NCBI GenBank assembly: GCA_000961695.1
Contig: LADW01000065.1
Span: 1 to 46,349 of the forward strand
DNA from: Hyphomonadaceae bacterium BRH_c29
Lineage (GTDB): Bacteria > Pseudomonadota > Alphaproteobacteria > Caulobacterales > Hyphomonadaceae
Reading direction: 5' to 3'
DNA: 46,349 bases
The position numbers were made by a program, and so were the translations under genes. The notes under the pieces were generated by a model. That model ran no database searches. It saw only the letters and a program-made list of their open reading frames with translations, and had not been told where the DNA came from. Numbering within the stretch: position 1 is the first letter of the stretch; every line of letters begins with the position of its first letter. Shown here piece after piece: positions 34,208 to 44,556 of the stretch.

Positions 34208-35110
34208 ATGACCGAAGAGTCGTTACAAAAAAAACCGCTTGTCCCACAGCGATCGGCGTTTCTGGACATGGAGACGCCGGATGACCTGCATATTGTGGAT
34301 GTGCTGATTGAGGAACGCTGCCCGAAATTGCGGGCGAGCCCGTCCTGGCCGCTCCTGCGCCCGGTTCTTTATTCGCTGCTCGGCTATCGCAAGGCGCGGA
34401 CAATGGCCGACGAGATCGTTCAGCTGAATGGCCGCGAATCATTTGACCGCCTCTCACGCCAGCTCGCTTTTGACCTGACTGTCGAAGGCATCGAGCGGAT
34501 GCCGCGCGAAGGCCGGCTGATCATTGCCGCCAATCACCCGACCGGCCTGGCTGACGGCGTGGCAGTCTGGGACCTGCTGAAACGGGTGCGCCAGGACATC
34601 ATCTTCTTCGCCAATGCCGACGCGATCCGGGTCAATCCGAAATTCGAGGATGTCATTATCCCCGTCGAATGGGTCGCTGAGAAACGCTCACCCGCCAAGA
34701 CGCGGGAAACGCTGAAACGGGCGGCGGAGGCGTTCTCGGAGGAGAAGTGCGTTGTGATCTTCCCGTCAGGGCGCCTGGCGCGGAAGGAAGGCGACCGGCT
34801 GATCGAGAAGGACTGGTTTTCCACGGTCATTGGCCTGGCAAGGAAACAGAACGCGCCGATCCTGCCGCTGAACCTGGATGCCTGGAATTCGCGGCTCTAC
34901 TACCTGTTCTGCAATCTCAGCGGCGAGCTGCGTGACATCACCCTGTTCCATGAGCTGCTGAACAAGCGCGGGGCGCCGATGCGGATGACGTTCGGGCAGA
35001 TGATCGACCCGGTTGCGCTGCAGGGCGATGCGAACGCACTGACCGAGAAACTGAAGCATCACGTCTCTTATGAACTGCTGGAAGACGCGGGCGCCGTGTT
35101 CCGGCCCTGA
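34208..35110 (+). CDS. PlsC-like phospholipid/glycerolipid acyltransferase
   Basis: A 300-residue protein with the PlsC acyltransferase fold. Motif I is NHPTGLADG (about residue 108, the catalytic HX4-5D motif), and motif III is IFPSGRLARK; the loop FANADAIRVNPKFED lies between them. It resembles the OlsA/lysophospholipid acyltransferase group more than the canonical PlsC, with an extra ~70-residue N-terminus. Acyl-ACP or acyl-CoA donor and acceptor cannot be told. GGAGGA precedes the start. The 243 bases before it are otherwise empty. The next gene, an alpha/beta hydrolase, begins 75 bases later, perhaps in the same transcript. Confidence 0.88.
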   Translation: MTEESLQKKPLVPQRSAFLDMETPDDLHIVDVLIEERCPKLRASPSWPLLRPVLYSLLGYRKARTMADEIVQLNGRESFDRLSRQLAFDLTVEGIERMPREGRLIIAANHPTGLADGVAVWDLLKRVRQDIIFFANADAIRVNPKFEDVIIPVEWVAEKRSPAKTRETLKRAAEAFSEEKCVVIFPSGRLARKEGDRLIEKDWFSTVIGLARKQNAPILPLNLDAWNSRLYYLFCNLSGELRDITLFHELLNKRGAPMRMTFGQMIDPVALQGDANALTEKLKHHVSYELLEDAGAVFRP

Positions 35111-35185
35111 GGTCTGCCCTAGGGGCCGGACTTGCCAGACGCGCAGCCACATTCCAGACTTCCGGAAAAGCAGGGAAGGCGCGGC

Positions 35186-36172
35186 ATGAGCGGAGACAAT
35201 AAGGGCATCGTCAGAGACCAGCCGCCGGAAATCCCGTCCGAGGGCGGGCCGCTGGCCGAGTTCAAAGGCGCCGTGCCGCCATCACCGGACTGGTTCCGCA
35301 AGGCGATTGCACACCCTTATGAGACGGGCTCGGTGATCGTGAAGGGCGCCAACGTGACCTACCAGCGCTGGGGCAAGCGCGGGGCACCCGGTCTGCTGCT
35401 GGTGCATGGCAATGGCGCCCACGCCCACTGGTGGGACTTCATCGCGCCTTACTTTGCCGAAGACTACAATGTCGCCGCGATCACCTTCGCCGGCATGGGC
35501 GACAGCGATATGCGCGATGCCTATGACATGGCGACCTTCGCGGAAGAGGAAGTCGCCGTGGCCGAGGCGGCGGGCCTGTTCGAGGGCCCGACCAAGCCGA
35601 TCATCGTTGCGCATTCTTTCGGCGGCTTCGTCACGCTGGTGACGGGCGCGAAATATGGCGAGCGGTTCGATGGCATGGTGATCGTCGACAGCCCGGTGAA
35701 CCCGCCGGAGCGGCCACATCGCGGGCCGGACCGCAAGGGCCGTCCGCACCGCGTCTATCCGGACCTTGCCACCGCGCTCGGCCGCTTCCGCCTCGCGCCG
35801 CCACAGCTTTGCGAGAACCTTTACGCCGTCGATTATATCGCGCGCTGGAGCCTGAAGAAGGCGGACGAGGGCGGCTGGACGTGGAAATTCGACCCGACGA
35901 TCTGGACGCATTTCGATCCCGGCGGAGACCCGGCGGAGATGTTGAAGGCCGCGCGATGCCGCGTCGCCATCATTCGCGGCGAGGACAGCTCACTGATGCC
36001 GGACGATGTGCGCGAATACATGCGCGGGCTGCTTGGCTATCAGGTGCCGTTCATCTCGATCCCGCATGCCGATCACCATGTCATGCTGGACCAGCCGATT
36101 GCCTTCGTGGCCGCCTTGCGGACCCTGCTGGCCGAGTGGAGCCATTCCGATCCGCACCGGGCGGTTAGTTAG
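35186..36172 (+). CDS. Alpha/beta hydrolase
   Basis: A 328-residue alpha/beta-hydrolase fold protein. The oxyanion region is LLVHGNGAHAHWW (about residue 87), the nucleophile elbow AHSFGG supplies the serine (~residue 155), and the late HADHHVM supplies the histidine; an acidic residue in RGEDSS may complete the triad. It looks like the epoxide-hydrolase/haloalkane-type branch, where esterases also fall, so the substrate is unknown. There is no signal peptide; the first ~55 residues are polar and Pro-rich. AAGGCGCGG lies before the ATG; an 18-codon upstream extension is possible but lacks a site. It overlaps the convergent DUF900 gene by 8 bases. Confidence 0.9.
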   Translation: MSGDNKGIVRDQPPEIPSEGGPLAEFKGAVPPSPDWFRKAIAHPYETGSVIVKGANVTYQRWGKRGAPGLLLVHGNGAHAHWWDFIAPYFAEDYNVAAITFAGMGDSDMRDAYDMATFAEEEVAVAEAAGLFEGPTKPIIVAHSFGGFVTLVTGAKYGERFDGMVIVDSPVNPPERPHRGPDRKGRPHRVYPDLATALGRFRLAPPQLCENLYAVDYIARWSLKKADEGGWTWKFDPTIWTHFDPGGDPAEMLKAARCRVAIIRGEDSSLMPDDVREYMRGLLGYQVPFISIPHADHHVMLDQPIAFVAALRTLLAEWSHSDPHRAVS

Positions 36173-38036
36173 AGGCGGCGGCCTCAGCCGGCATGAAGCG
36201 GCCGGCCAGATCCAGCCATTGAACGATCTTCAGCGCGGACTCCCACAGGGGGGCTTGCGGGTCTCCGGTGGATTCCGCTTCCGCTGCCTGTTCGGAGAGG
36301 ACAAGGGCGGAGTCTTCCAGCCCGACGCGGCGCATCGTGGTCATGGCGGTGGAGAAGGCCTGCTGACCGCAGAATTCGGTGCGCGGGCTGCCGAGCACCC
36401 AGGCCACGGCATTGCCCTCTTCGCGGCGTCCGAGCAGGCAGCGTTTGTCCGGCTCAAGGCTGAGCCAGAGGATGGCCTGAAAGTCTGTGAAGGCACCGCC
36501 GAAAATGTCCGAATGACCCAGCCCGCCATCCGAGACGGCTGACGTGTCAATCGTGTTCAGGATGGGCAACAGGACCGGATCATCGGATTCCCCGGCGCGG
36601 CGGCCGCTGCCATTGAAACGGCGCGAAGCCTGAAGCGCGCGATCTTTCGAGCTGGCATAGAGCGTGAAGTCATCCGCCAGGGCGCTGATGCCGGAGACAC
36701 GCTCAATGAAATCGTCCGCGTCGACATCCGGCGAGGCGAAGATGACTTCGTTGAACAGTGTCTCGTTCGGGCGGTCCTTCGCCATTTTTTCGAGGGCCTT
36801 GGTCAGGAATTCATTGCCCATGGAGTGGGCGACAAGGCTGATCCGGTCGGCGCCTGTCTGGTCGGCCAGGATGAGGAGGAAGTCTTCGAGGTCCTGCGTC
36901 GCCTGATCGGTGATCTGGGACCGGTCCGCCTTGTAGCTGAACATGCTGCCCGCCGACGGCCAGGCGTAGAACACGGCGGCGCCATCGATTTCGAGATCGA
37001 CCGACAATTGCGCCGTGCGCTCGATACCGGCGTCGAAGGTCGTGTTGTAGCCATGAACCAGAAGGAAGATTTCGCGGCGCTTTGACTTGGCGAGTTCCAG
37101 TTTCACTTCGCGCACAAAGGCCGCTACGTCCGGATGAATTTTCATGTCGCCGACGATGACATGCCGGGCAGGATCAGGCCGCACGTCGAAGCGCAGCATG
37201 CTTGGTTTCGGGATCTCACCAAGGGCGCGGTTGCGCGGGACGGAAACGACCACGGTGCCGGTTTCCAGCTTGCCGCGTGTCGCGCCGTAATAGGATCGCG
37301 CGTCGAGGACAGGCTTTCCGTCGATCAGCAGTTTCTCACCCGGCTCGGGCGCCCGGTCGGTGCCGTAGAAGACCTTGATGAGGTCGAAGTCCGGCTCCTC
37401 CCCGAAGACGCGGGGGGCGAGGCTGCGGCCTGCGGGCATGGCGGCGCCCGTGTCGCGCCCGCGTTCGACACTGTTGGTGAAGGCAAGGTCCATCGCCTCA
37501 AGTGAGGCAAATCCGCTCGCGCTGGCGATGCGGGCCATATCGAGCCCGTTTGCCCGCGCAAAGGCGAGCAGGGGGGCCATGCGGGGATGGTCGGCGCCGA
37601 GATGATCCGCAATCTGGCCTGCAGCCCGGCCTGAATGGGCCGAGGCAATTTCGGTCAGGCCCGCGCCGGCTGCAATCTCTGCCATGCGGGCTTCGAGATC
37701 GATCAGATGCGCGAAATCCGGCTCTGCCTTGGCGGACTCGGCATCCGCGACGGTCTGGTAGGCGGCGAGGGCAGCGGCAGGGTCGCCTTGGCGAGCCATG
37801 AGGTCAGCGAGGTCGATGGTGAGCGCTTCATCTGTTGCGGGATCGGCGAGAATTTCGGTTGCCAGCGCCAGCATGGCGTCCCGGTTTCCGGCGGCTTCGG
37901 CATCGCCAAGCTCGACCAGAAGGTCACGCGGCGGGGACGTTTGCGCCGCGACGTCATGACGTTCAGGTGCCGGCGTTGCGCAGGCTGCGAGCATGGCCAG
38001 CAACGCCGCCATAACGGTCGCTTGGATGCGGTTCAT
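36165..38036 (-). CDS. DUF900 alpha/beta hydrolase lipoprotein with helical-repeat N-terminus
   Basis: A 623-residue lipoprotein: signal peptide with lipobox LAAC (Cys19). Residues ~40-200 are Ala-rich helical repeats with a TPR-like spacing (DLLVELGDAEAAGNRDAML, LADLMARQGDPAAALAAYQ). The second half is the DUF900 esterase/lipase-like domain, with VFYGTDRAPEPGEK at its start, LLVHGYNTTF, AVFYAWPSAGS, and the nucleophile in VAHSMGNEF. DUF900 members are predicted hydrolases with no proven substrate. GGGAGGAG lies eight bases upstream of the start at 38036. It is the last of the minus-strand group, 66 bases after the GNAT-nitrilase stop and separated by a hairpin. Confidence 0.88.
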   Translation of the reverse strand: MNRIQATVMAALLAMLAACATPAPERHDVAAQTSPPRDLLVELGDAEAAGNRDAMLALATEILADPATDEALTIDLADLMARQGDPAAALAAYQTVADAESAKAEPDFAHLIDLEARMAEIAAGAGLTEIASAHSGRAAGQIADHLGADHPRMAPLLAFARANGLDMARIASASGFASLEAMDLAFTNSVERGRDTGAAMPAGRSLAPRVFGEEPDFDLIKVFYGTDRAPEPGEKLLIDGKPVLDARSYYGATRGKLETGTVVVSVPRNRALGEIPKPSMLRFDVRPDPARHVIVGDMKIHPDVAAFVREVKLELAKSKRREIFLLVHGYNTTFDAGIERTAQLSVDLEIDGAAVFYAWPSAGSMFSYKADRSQITDQATQDLEDFLLILADQTGADRISLVAHSMGNEFLTKALEKMAKDRPNETLFNEVIFASPDVDADDFIERVSGISALADDFTLYASSKDRALQASRRFNGSGRRAGESDDPVLLPILNTIDTSAVSDGGLGHSDIFGGAFTDFQAILWLSLEPDKRCLLGRREEGNAVAWVLGSPRTEFCGQQAFSTAMTTMRRVGLEDSALVLSEQAAEAESTGDPQAPLWESALKIVQWLDLAGRFMPAEAAASN

Positions 38037-38084
38037 GCGACTTTCTCCTCCCACGGGATGGGAGGATACTAGAAAGCCCGGGCA

Positions 38085-38101
38085 CTGCCTGCAACAGGCA
38101 G
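38085..38101 (-). terminator. Hairpin after the GNAT-nitrilase gene
   Basis: CTGCCTG-TTG-CAGGCAG (minus strand, 7-bp perfect stem) starts two bases after the stop; a GCCCGGGC palindrome and a short CTTTCT follow. It is a weak or partial terminator, allowing some read-through into the lipoprotein gene. Confidence 0.45.
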
Positions 38102-38102
38102 G

Positions 38103-39653
<1,551 letters not shown>

Positions 39654-39709
39654 GAATATCTACCTGGGGGACTGTCAGTACGGAATAGTGCGGACAGATT
39701 GAGAGAGTA

Positions 39710-41005
39710 TCAATGTGGCAAGCGGAGGCTCGCACGCAAGCCGCCAAGCGCACTTTCAGTGAGGCGCAGGTCCCCGCCATGCGCTCTTGCCGTGTCGCGG
39801 GCGAGCGTCAGGCCGAGCCCGGTTCCAGAAGCATTCTGTGAGCGCGCTTCGTCCAGCCGGGAGAATGGCCGGAAGGCTTCCTCATGGCGGTCCCTGGGGA
39901 TGCCGGGGCCGTCATCGTCGATATGGATTTCGGCGGCATGAGGCCCATCGATCAACGTCACATTCACTGTGTCACCGAACTTCACGGCATTCGAGAGGAG
40001 GTTGGTAATCGCCCGCTTCAGGGTGAGGCGCCGGCCTTTGATGAGGATCGTCTCTGGTCCGGATACGGACACAGTTTCGGCAAATCCGGCCACGATCTCG
40101 CGCACCAGGAAGGCGACATCGAATTCAGCGGGCTCGTCGCTTTCCTCGCCCCTCGCGAAGGCGAGATAGCCGTCCAGCATCATGGCCATGTCGTCGAGAT
40201 CCGCCTTCATGGCGCGGATCTCGTCGGTTTCGTCCATCAGGGCGAGCGAGAGCTTCAGACGGGTGAGGGGGGTGCGCAGGTCGTGGCTGACACCGGCCAG
40301 CATGGCGGTGCGCTGGTCTGCAAACGCGGTCAGCCGGTTTTTCATGTCGAGCACAGCGCGAGCTGCTTCACGTACTTCGTTCGCGCCGGAGGGGCGGAAA
40401 TCCGGTACGTCGCGGCCCCGCCCGAACGCGCGCGCGGCCTGTGTCAGGCGCAGGATGGAGCGAACCTGCTGGTTCAGGAAGGCGACGGCCAGCGCGACCA
40501 TCATCAGGCTGAAGATAATGACCCAGACGATGAAAAAGTGGGACGTGATCGTGACCGCGCGTTTGCGCTCGATGAGCACTTCGGTTGTGCGATTGGCTGC
40601 CGGGAAGCGGATGTGGATCATCGAGTCGTTGGGGCTGAGGCCGACCTCGACCGGAACGCCGAGGCGGGTTCTCAACTCTCGCCGCAAGACGCTGCGATAG
40701 GAGAAGGTTTCCAGGAAGCCCTCTGCCTCCGGCACCTGATGCGGGGCGTCGCAACTGAAGGTCAGGTCCAGCCGGGTCGCGATGATATCGCGGGTGATGG
40801 TCGAATCTGACCGACGCTCGCAATAGTCCTGCACGACGCTGACATCGCGCGCGATGGACTGGCCGAGCTTGCGGTTCACCTCGGCGATGTGGCTGTCATA
40901 GTAATACCAGGTCGTCACCGTCAGGATCAGGACGACCGGTACCACGACCATGAGCAGGCTGCGGGCATAGAGGCCGCGAGGGGTAATGTCGCGCAGTCGG
41001 AACAT
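39710..41005 (-). CDS. Membrane sensor histidine kinase, EnvZ-like
   Basis: A 431-residue two-helix sensor kinase. Transmembrane helices at residues ~12-35 and ~155-177 enclose a ~120-residue periplasmic sensor domain with two cysteines (Cys62, Cys85) that could pair. A HAMP domain follows, then the H-box GVSHDLRTPLTRLKLSL (phosphorylated His241), the N-box TNLLSNAVKFG, the G-box DDDGPGIP and GTGLGLTLARD. The form is of the EnvZ type. It begins 6 bases after its cognate response regulator, so both come from one transcript. The signal is unknown; osmolarity should not be assumed from the name. Confidence 0.95.
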   Translation of the reverse strand: MFRLRDITPRGLYARSLLMVVVPVVLILTVTTWYYYDSHIAEVNRKLGQSIARDVSVVQDYCERRSDSTITRDIIATRLDLTFSCDAPHQVPEAEGFLETFSYRSVLRRELRTRLGVPVEVGLSPNDSMIHIRFPAANRTTEVLIERKRAVTITSHFFIVWVIIFSLMMVALAVAFLNQQVRSILRLTQAARAFGRGRDVPDFRPSGANEVREAARAVLDMKNRLTAFADQRTAMLAGVSHDLRTPLTRLKLSLALMDETDEIRAMKADLDDMAMMLDGYLAFARGEESDEPAEFDVAFLVREIVAGFAETVSVSGPETILIKGRRLTLKRAITNLLSNAVKFGDTVNVTLIDGPHAAEIHIDDDGPGIPRDRHEEAFRPFSRLDEARSQNASGTGLGLTLARDTARAHGGDLRLTESALGGLRASLRLPH

Positions 41006-41011
41006 GGCGCG

Positions 41012-41692
41012 TCAGTCCGGCATCAGGCGGTAGCCGATACCGCGCACGGTCTGAATATGGATGGGCTCTTTCGGGTTCGGCTCGATCTTGCGGCGCAGGC
41101 GCGTGACCTGGACATCGACCGAGCGCTCCATGCCGGCAGATGTGATCTGCGCCAGGTCCTCACGGCTGATCGGCTCGCCCGGCCGGGCCGCAAGCGCGGT
41201 GAGCAGTTGCAATTCGGCGTCGGTCAGGCGGACGCGCTCGTCTCCCGATTTCAGTTCTCCGCGCGCGGCATTGAAGACAAGGCCCGACATTTCGACTTCG
41301 TCCGGCGGCGTCTCCTTGTGAGACCGGCGCAGGATGGCGGCGCAACGCAGCGCCAGTTCTTCCGGCTCGAACGGTTTGGCGAGGTAGTCATCCGCGCCGC
41401 GCTTCAGCCCCGCGATCCGGTCGCCCGCTTCGCCGCGCGCAGTCAGCAGCAGGACCGGCGTCTCTCGCGAAGCACCCTGGCGTATGCCGGACAGAAGAGA
41501 GAGGCCGTCCTCGCCCGGCATCATCACGTCGAGGATGGCGAGGTCGAACGCCATGGTTCCCATCAGGCGGCGGGCAGAATCTGCATCCTGCGCGGCTGTG
41601 ACGCGGTAGCCTTCCCGGCCGAGAAAGCGCTTCAGCAGGTCGCGGATACGGTCGTCATCATCGACGACAAGGACATGGGCGGCCTCTGCCAT
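41012..41692 (-). CDS. OmpR/PhoB-type response regulator (PetR-like)
   Basis: A 226-residue response regulator. The receiver has Asp-rich VVDDDDRIRD, phosphorylated Asp55 in ILDVMMPGEDG, LLLTARG and KPFEPEEL (conserved Lys). The C-terminal winged helix has LTDAELQLLTAL, the recognition helix with RSVDVQVTRLRRKI and the wing IQTVRGIGYRL. The gene order MarR-RR is that of petP-petR in Rhodobacter, here with a kinase added. The ATG shares one base with the MarR stop (TGATG, 41690-41694), so translation is coupled. Targets are unknown; cytochrome bc1 genes are not in this window. Confidence 0.95.
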   Translation of the reverse strand: MAEAAHVLVVDDDDRIRDLLKRFLGREGYRVTAAQDADSARRLMGTMAFDLAILDVMMPGEDGLSLLSGIRQGASRETPVLLLTARGEAGDRIAGLKRGADDYLAKPFEPEELALRCAAILRRSHKETPPDEVEMSGLVFNAARGELKSGDERVRLTDAELQLLTALAARPGEPISREDLAQITSAGMERSVDVQVTRLRRKIEPNPKEPIHIQTVRGIGYRLMPD

Positions 41693-42156
41693 CAGCGCAC
41701 CAGGGCGTCGAGCACGCGGCGATTGCCGTCCACCGCGTCCGGTCCGGCGCTGCGATAGGCGAGGCGCAGGCGTTCACGCAGAACAATGGCGAGCTGGGTG
41801 GTGAGGGTCGTGCCGACATCCGACAAAGTCAGTTTGCGCTGGCGGGCATCCTGTGTGCCAACCTGCTTTTCGATCAGGCTGCGCTGATCCAGCTGGCCGA
41901 GAATGCGGGCGAAAGTCGGCACGGTCATGCCGAGGGATTCCCGCAATTCCGACACGGTCTGGCCGGGCCAGTAGCGTATGGTCATGAGAATTTGCATCTC
42001 TGGCTTGCTTAACCCAGCCTTGCGCCGGGCAGCTTCGGCGGCTCTGGTGAGCTCGGAAGCTCCTGCCAGAAGCAGGCCGACGCCGCGATCAAGCTCCTGA
42101 TCCATAAGGAACAGGCGGGGGTCAAACGGGCGGTTCAGGTTGACGTCAGGGGCCAT
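41692..42156 (-). CDS. MarR-family regulator (PetP-like)
   Basis: A 154-residue winged-helix regulator. LSKPEMQILMTIRYWPGQTVSELRESLGMTVPTFARILGQLDQRSLIEKQ covers helices 2-4 and the recognition helix, and VGTQDARQRKLTLSDVG the wing with the typical Asp-x-Arg pair. The N-terminal ~25 residues are longer than in the core MarR fold. It is the first gene of the MarR-RR-HK operon. I start at the ATG at 42156; the frame stays open another ~320 codons through the antisense of ilvE, which is meaningless. It is divergent from ilvE with only 54 bases between start codons, so the promoters must overlap or lie within the genes. Confidence 0.92.
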   Translation of the reverse strand: MAPDVNLNRPFDPRLFLMDQELDRGVGLLLAGASELTRAAEAARRKAGLSKPEMQILMTIRYWPGQTVSELRESLGMTVPTFARILGQLDQRSLIEKQVGTQDARQRKLTLSDVGTTLTTQLAIVLRERLRLAYRSAGPDAVDGNRRVLDALVR

Positions 42157-42210
42157 CCGGTGAAATGAACGCGAAAAGCAGATAAGTGCAAGCGAGGAGC
42201 GCTGAGAGAC

Positions 42211-43104
42211 ATGGCCGCAATTCCGGCAACAGCATACGACGACCGTGATGGCTACATCTGGATGGATGGGGAATTCGTGCCGTGGCGCGATACCAAGATC
42301 CACGTACTGACGCATGCTTTGCACTATGCCTCGTCCGTATTTGAAGGCGAGCGGGCCTATAATGGAAAAATCTTCCGTTCGCTCGATCACTCCAAGCGCC
42401 TGCACAATTCGGCAAAGATCATGGGGTTCGAAATCCCGTTCAGTGTCGAACAGCTGGAAGAAGCCAAACGCGAAGCGCTGGCAAAGTCCGGCCTCGACAG
42501 CGCCTATGTCCGGGCCATCGCCTGGCGCGGGTCTGAAATGATGGGCGTGTCTGCCCAGCAGAACACGATCCACCTGGCGGTCGCCGTCTGGCACTGGGGC
42601 GATTATTTTGCCGACAAGATGAAGGGCATCCGCATGACGCATGCCCAGTGGCGCCGCCCGGCACCGGACACCGCGCCCTGCCACGCAAAGGCAGCTGGTC
42701 TCTACATGATCTGCACGCTTTCCAAGCATGCGGCCGAGCGTGAAGGCTATGCCGACGCGCTGATGCTGGACTATCGCGGCCAGGTGGCTGAGGCGACCGG
42801 CGCGAACATCTTCTTCGTCCGTGACGGCGCGCTGCACACGCCGACGCCGGATTGCTTCCTGAACGGCCTGACCCGCCAGACGACGATCAAGCTGGCCCGT
42901 GAGCGCCAGATCGAAGTCATCGAACGGGCCATCATGCCGGACGAACTGCCGACCTTCTCCGAGTGCTTCATCACCGGATCGGCCGCAGAGATCACCCCGG
43001 TCGCCGAAATCGGCGCCCACATCTACAAGCCTGGCCAGATCTCCGAAGCGCTGGTGAACGACTATTCGGCCCTGGTGAACGGCAAGCTGGAAGTCGCGCT
43101 CTAG
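42211..43104 (+). CDS. ilvE: Branched-chain amino acid aminotransferase
   Basis: A 297-residue class IV (fold IV) PLP transaminase that makes Val, Leu and Ile from their keto acids with glutamate. It has the N-terminal IWMDGEFVPWRD, THALHYASSVFEGERAY, the PLP lysine Lys160 in HAKAAGLY, EATGANIFFV with the PLP-contact residues and a C-terminal ITPVAEIG. Length and motifs match IlvE more closely than D-amino-acid aminotransferase or aminodeoxychorismate lyase. GAGGAG lies about ten bases before the ATG. It is transcribed alone and closed by a perfect terminator. Confidence 0.95.
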   Translation: MAAIPATAYDDRDGYIWMDGEFVPWRDTKIHVLTHALHYASSVFEGERAYNGKIFRSLDHSKRLHNSAKIMGFEIPFSVEQLEEAKREALAKSGLDSAYVRAIAWRGSEMMGVSAQQNTIHLAVAVWHWGDYFADKMKGIRMTHAQWRRPAPDTAPCHAKAAGLYMICTLSKHAAEREGYADALMLDYRGQVAEATGANIFFVRDGALHTPTPDCFLNGLTRQTTIKLARERQIEVIERAIMPDELPTFSECFITGSAAEITPVAEIGAHIYKPGQISEALVNDYSALVNGKLEVAL

Positions 43105-43128
43105 CACCATCCGCATCCGGAAGATTTG

Positions 43129-43155
43129 AAAAGGCGGCCCGCGGGCCGCCTTTTT
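43129..43155 (+). terminator. Rho-independent terminator of ilvE
   Basis: AAGGCGGCCCG/CGGGCCGCCTT is a perfect 11-bp palindrome (43131-43152), extended by A-T pairs and ended by five T on the plus strand. On the minus strand it also gives an A/T-flanked hairpin that could end the convergent peroxiredoxin transcript. Confidence 0.93.
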
Positions 43156-43161
43156 GTTTGC

Positions 43162-43800
43162 CTATTTGTTCGGTTGGGGGGTGAAACGTAGGTAGGGCTT
43201 TATGACCGTGTGGCCTTTGGGGAAGAGGCGGGCGATCTCGTCCGGGTCGGTCAGGGACGGCACGATGATGACGTCTTCGCCGTCGGTCCAGTTCACGGGC
43301 GTCGCCACCTTGTGGCCGTCAGTCAGTTGCAGGCTGTCGATCAGGCGCAGCACTTCGTCAAAGTTCCGGCCGGCGCTCGGTGGGTAGATGATGGAAGCGC
43401 GGATCTTCTTGTTCGGGTCGATCACATAGACCGCGCGCACGGTCACTTTCGGGTCCGCGTTCGGGTGGATCATGTTGTACAGCGTCGCCACTTTGCGGGC
43501 CGGGTCGGCGATGATCGGGAACTCGACATGGGCGCCTTGCGTCTCTTCGATGTCGGCGATCCAGCGCTTGTGGTCTTCCACCGTGTCGACCGAAATGACG
43601 AGCGCCTTGGCCCCGCGCCGGGCGAATTCACCCTTCAGGCGAGCTGTATAACCGAGCTCGGTCGTGCACACCGGGGTGAAGTCAGCCGGGTGGGAAAAGA
43701 AAACCACCCAGTCATCGCCTGCCCATTCATGGAACCGGATGCGGCCTTCTGTTGTATCCGCTTCAAAGTCGGGCGCTGTGTCGCCGATCAGCAAGCTCAT
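43162..43800 (-). CDS. 1-Cys peroxiredoxin (Prx6 type)
   Basis: A 212-residue peroxiredoxin. The peroxidatic cysteine is Cys45 in HPADFTPVCTTE, and no other cysteine exists, so it is a true 1-Cys enzyme that must be reduced by an outside thiol such as glutathione. The Prx6 C-terminal arm is present (VATPVNWTDGEDVIIVPS, then FPKGHTVIKPYLRFTPQP). It removes hydrogen peroxide and organic hydroperoxides in the cytosol. AGGAG is eight bases before the ATG at 43800; the longer frame to 44007 overlaps sixA antisense and is rejected. It is divergent from sixA with 114 bases between. Confidence 0.96.
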   Translation of the reverse strand: MSLLIGDTAPDFEADTTEGRIRFHEWAGDDWVVFFSHPADFTPVCTTELGYTARLKGEFARRGAKALVISVDTVEDHKRWIADIEETQGAHVEFPIIADPARKVATLYNMIHPNADPKVTVRAVYVIDPNKKIRASIIYPPSAGRNFDEVLRLIDSLQLTDGHKVATPVNWTDGEDVIIVPSLTDPDEIARLFPKGHTVIKPYLRFTPQPNK

Positions 43801-43914
43801 CTTATCCGTCTCCTGTGACTTGATTTCGAGGGCGAAAATGGTGCCTAAGAGAGTCAGAGCCAATGCGCGGTGCCTGAAGGCGTCGATCAGAATTTCTAAT
43901 CTCCGGACCTGCCA

Positions 43915-44439
43915 ATGAAGCGCCTGATCCTGATGCGTCATGCCAAGACCGAACCCTTCGCCGAAGGGATTGACGATTTTGGCCGCGCGCTGACCGATCA
44001 GGGGCATAGCGATGCCACGCGCATTGCCGAGGAGATTGTCACGCTGGGTTGGAGCCCGGAACGGATTCTCGTCTCGACGGCGCGGCGCGCGCGCGAAACC
44101 TGTTCGGAAGCGGCCAAAGTGTTCGAAGGCGAGAAAGTCCGCCCGATGGAGTCGCTCTATCTGTGCGGCCTGCGCGGATTGTCAGAGGCTGTGAAGAACA
44201 ATGACGGGGCCGGGACCTTGATGGTGATCGGACACAATCCCGGAATTCATGATTTTGCGCTTGGCCTGCTGCGTGAGGCTGGCAGTCTTGATCACTACGC
44301 CTCCCAGCGCCTGTCGGAGAAATTTCCGACCAGTTGCGTCGCCATGTTCGAGCGGGAAGACGAGGGCAGCTTCGTGCCCGCCCTGTTCCGCTTGTCGAAC
44401 GTGCTGCGCGCCAAGGATTACCGCACCACAGCCGCCTGA
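43915..44439 (+). CDS. sixA: SixA-like phosphohistidine phosphatase
   Basis: A 174-residue histidine-phosphatase (phosphoglycerate-mutase-like fold). The catalytic RHAKTEP motif has His9; the second half supplies Arg in STARRARET and His in VIGHNPGIHD. In E. coli SixA dephosphorylates the HPt domain of ArcB and the nitrogen-PTS protein NPr. Whether this one serves the HPt protein encoded at 15378 is an untested thought. There is a short linker and no membrane segment. It is transcribed alone, divergent from the peroxiredoxin, and ends before an inverted repeat at 44464. Confidence 0.92.
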   Translation: MKRLILMRHAKTEPFAEGIDDFGRALTDQGHSDATRIAEEIVTLGWSPERILVSTARRARETCSEAAKVFEGEKVRPMESLYLCGLRGLSEAVKNNDGAGTLMVIGHNPGIHDFALGLLREAGSLDHYASQRLSEKFPTSCVAMFEREDEGSFVPALFRLSNVLRAKDYRTTAA

Positions 44440-44457
44440 TCTGACTGACAGGGGCGC

Positions 44458-44493
44458 AAAAATGCCGCCCTGCCTTGGAGGGGACAGGGCGGC
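44458..44493 (-). terminator. Rho-independent terminator (urcA side, possibly bidirectional)
   Basis: GCCGCCCTG (44464-44472) pairs with CAGGGCGGC (44485-44493). On the minus strand it is followed by A and then five T (44462-44458), so it should end the urcA transcript. On the plus strand the stem follows sixA by 24 bases but has no T-run. Confidence 0.8.
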
Positions 44494-44556
44494 GGGAATC
44501 GCGGAACGCCGGTCAGGGAGAGAGGCAGGCGCGCCCCGCGAATAGGTCAGCGGATC

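Noticed and set aside
42157..43116. Extension of the MarR frame across ilvE
   Set aside because: The additional ~320 codons are antisense to ilvE; the MarR domain starts at 42156.
43801..44007. N-terminal extension of the peroxiredoxin
   Set aside because: It would overlap sixA, and the family start MSLLIGD has its own AGGAG site.
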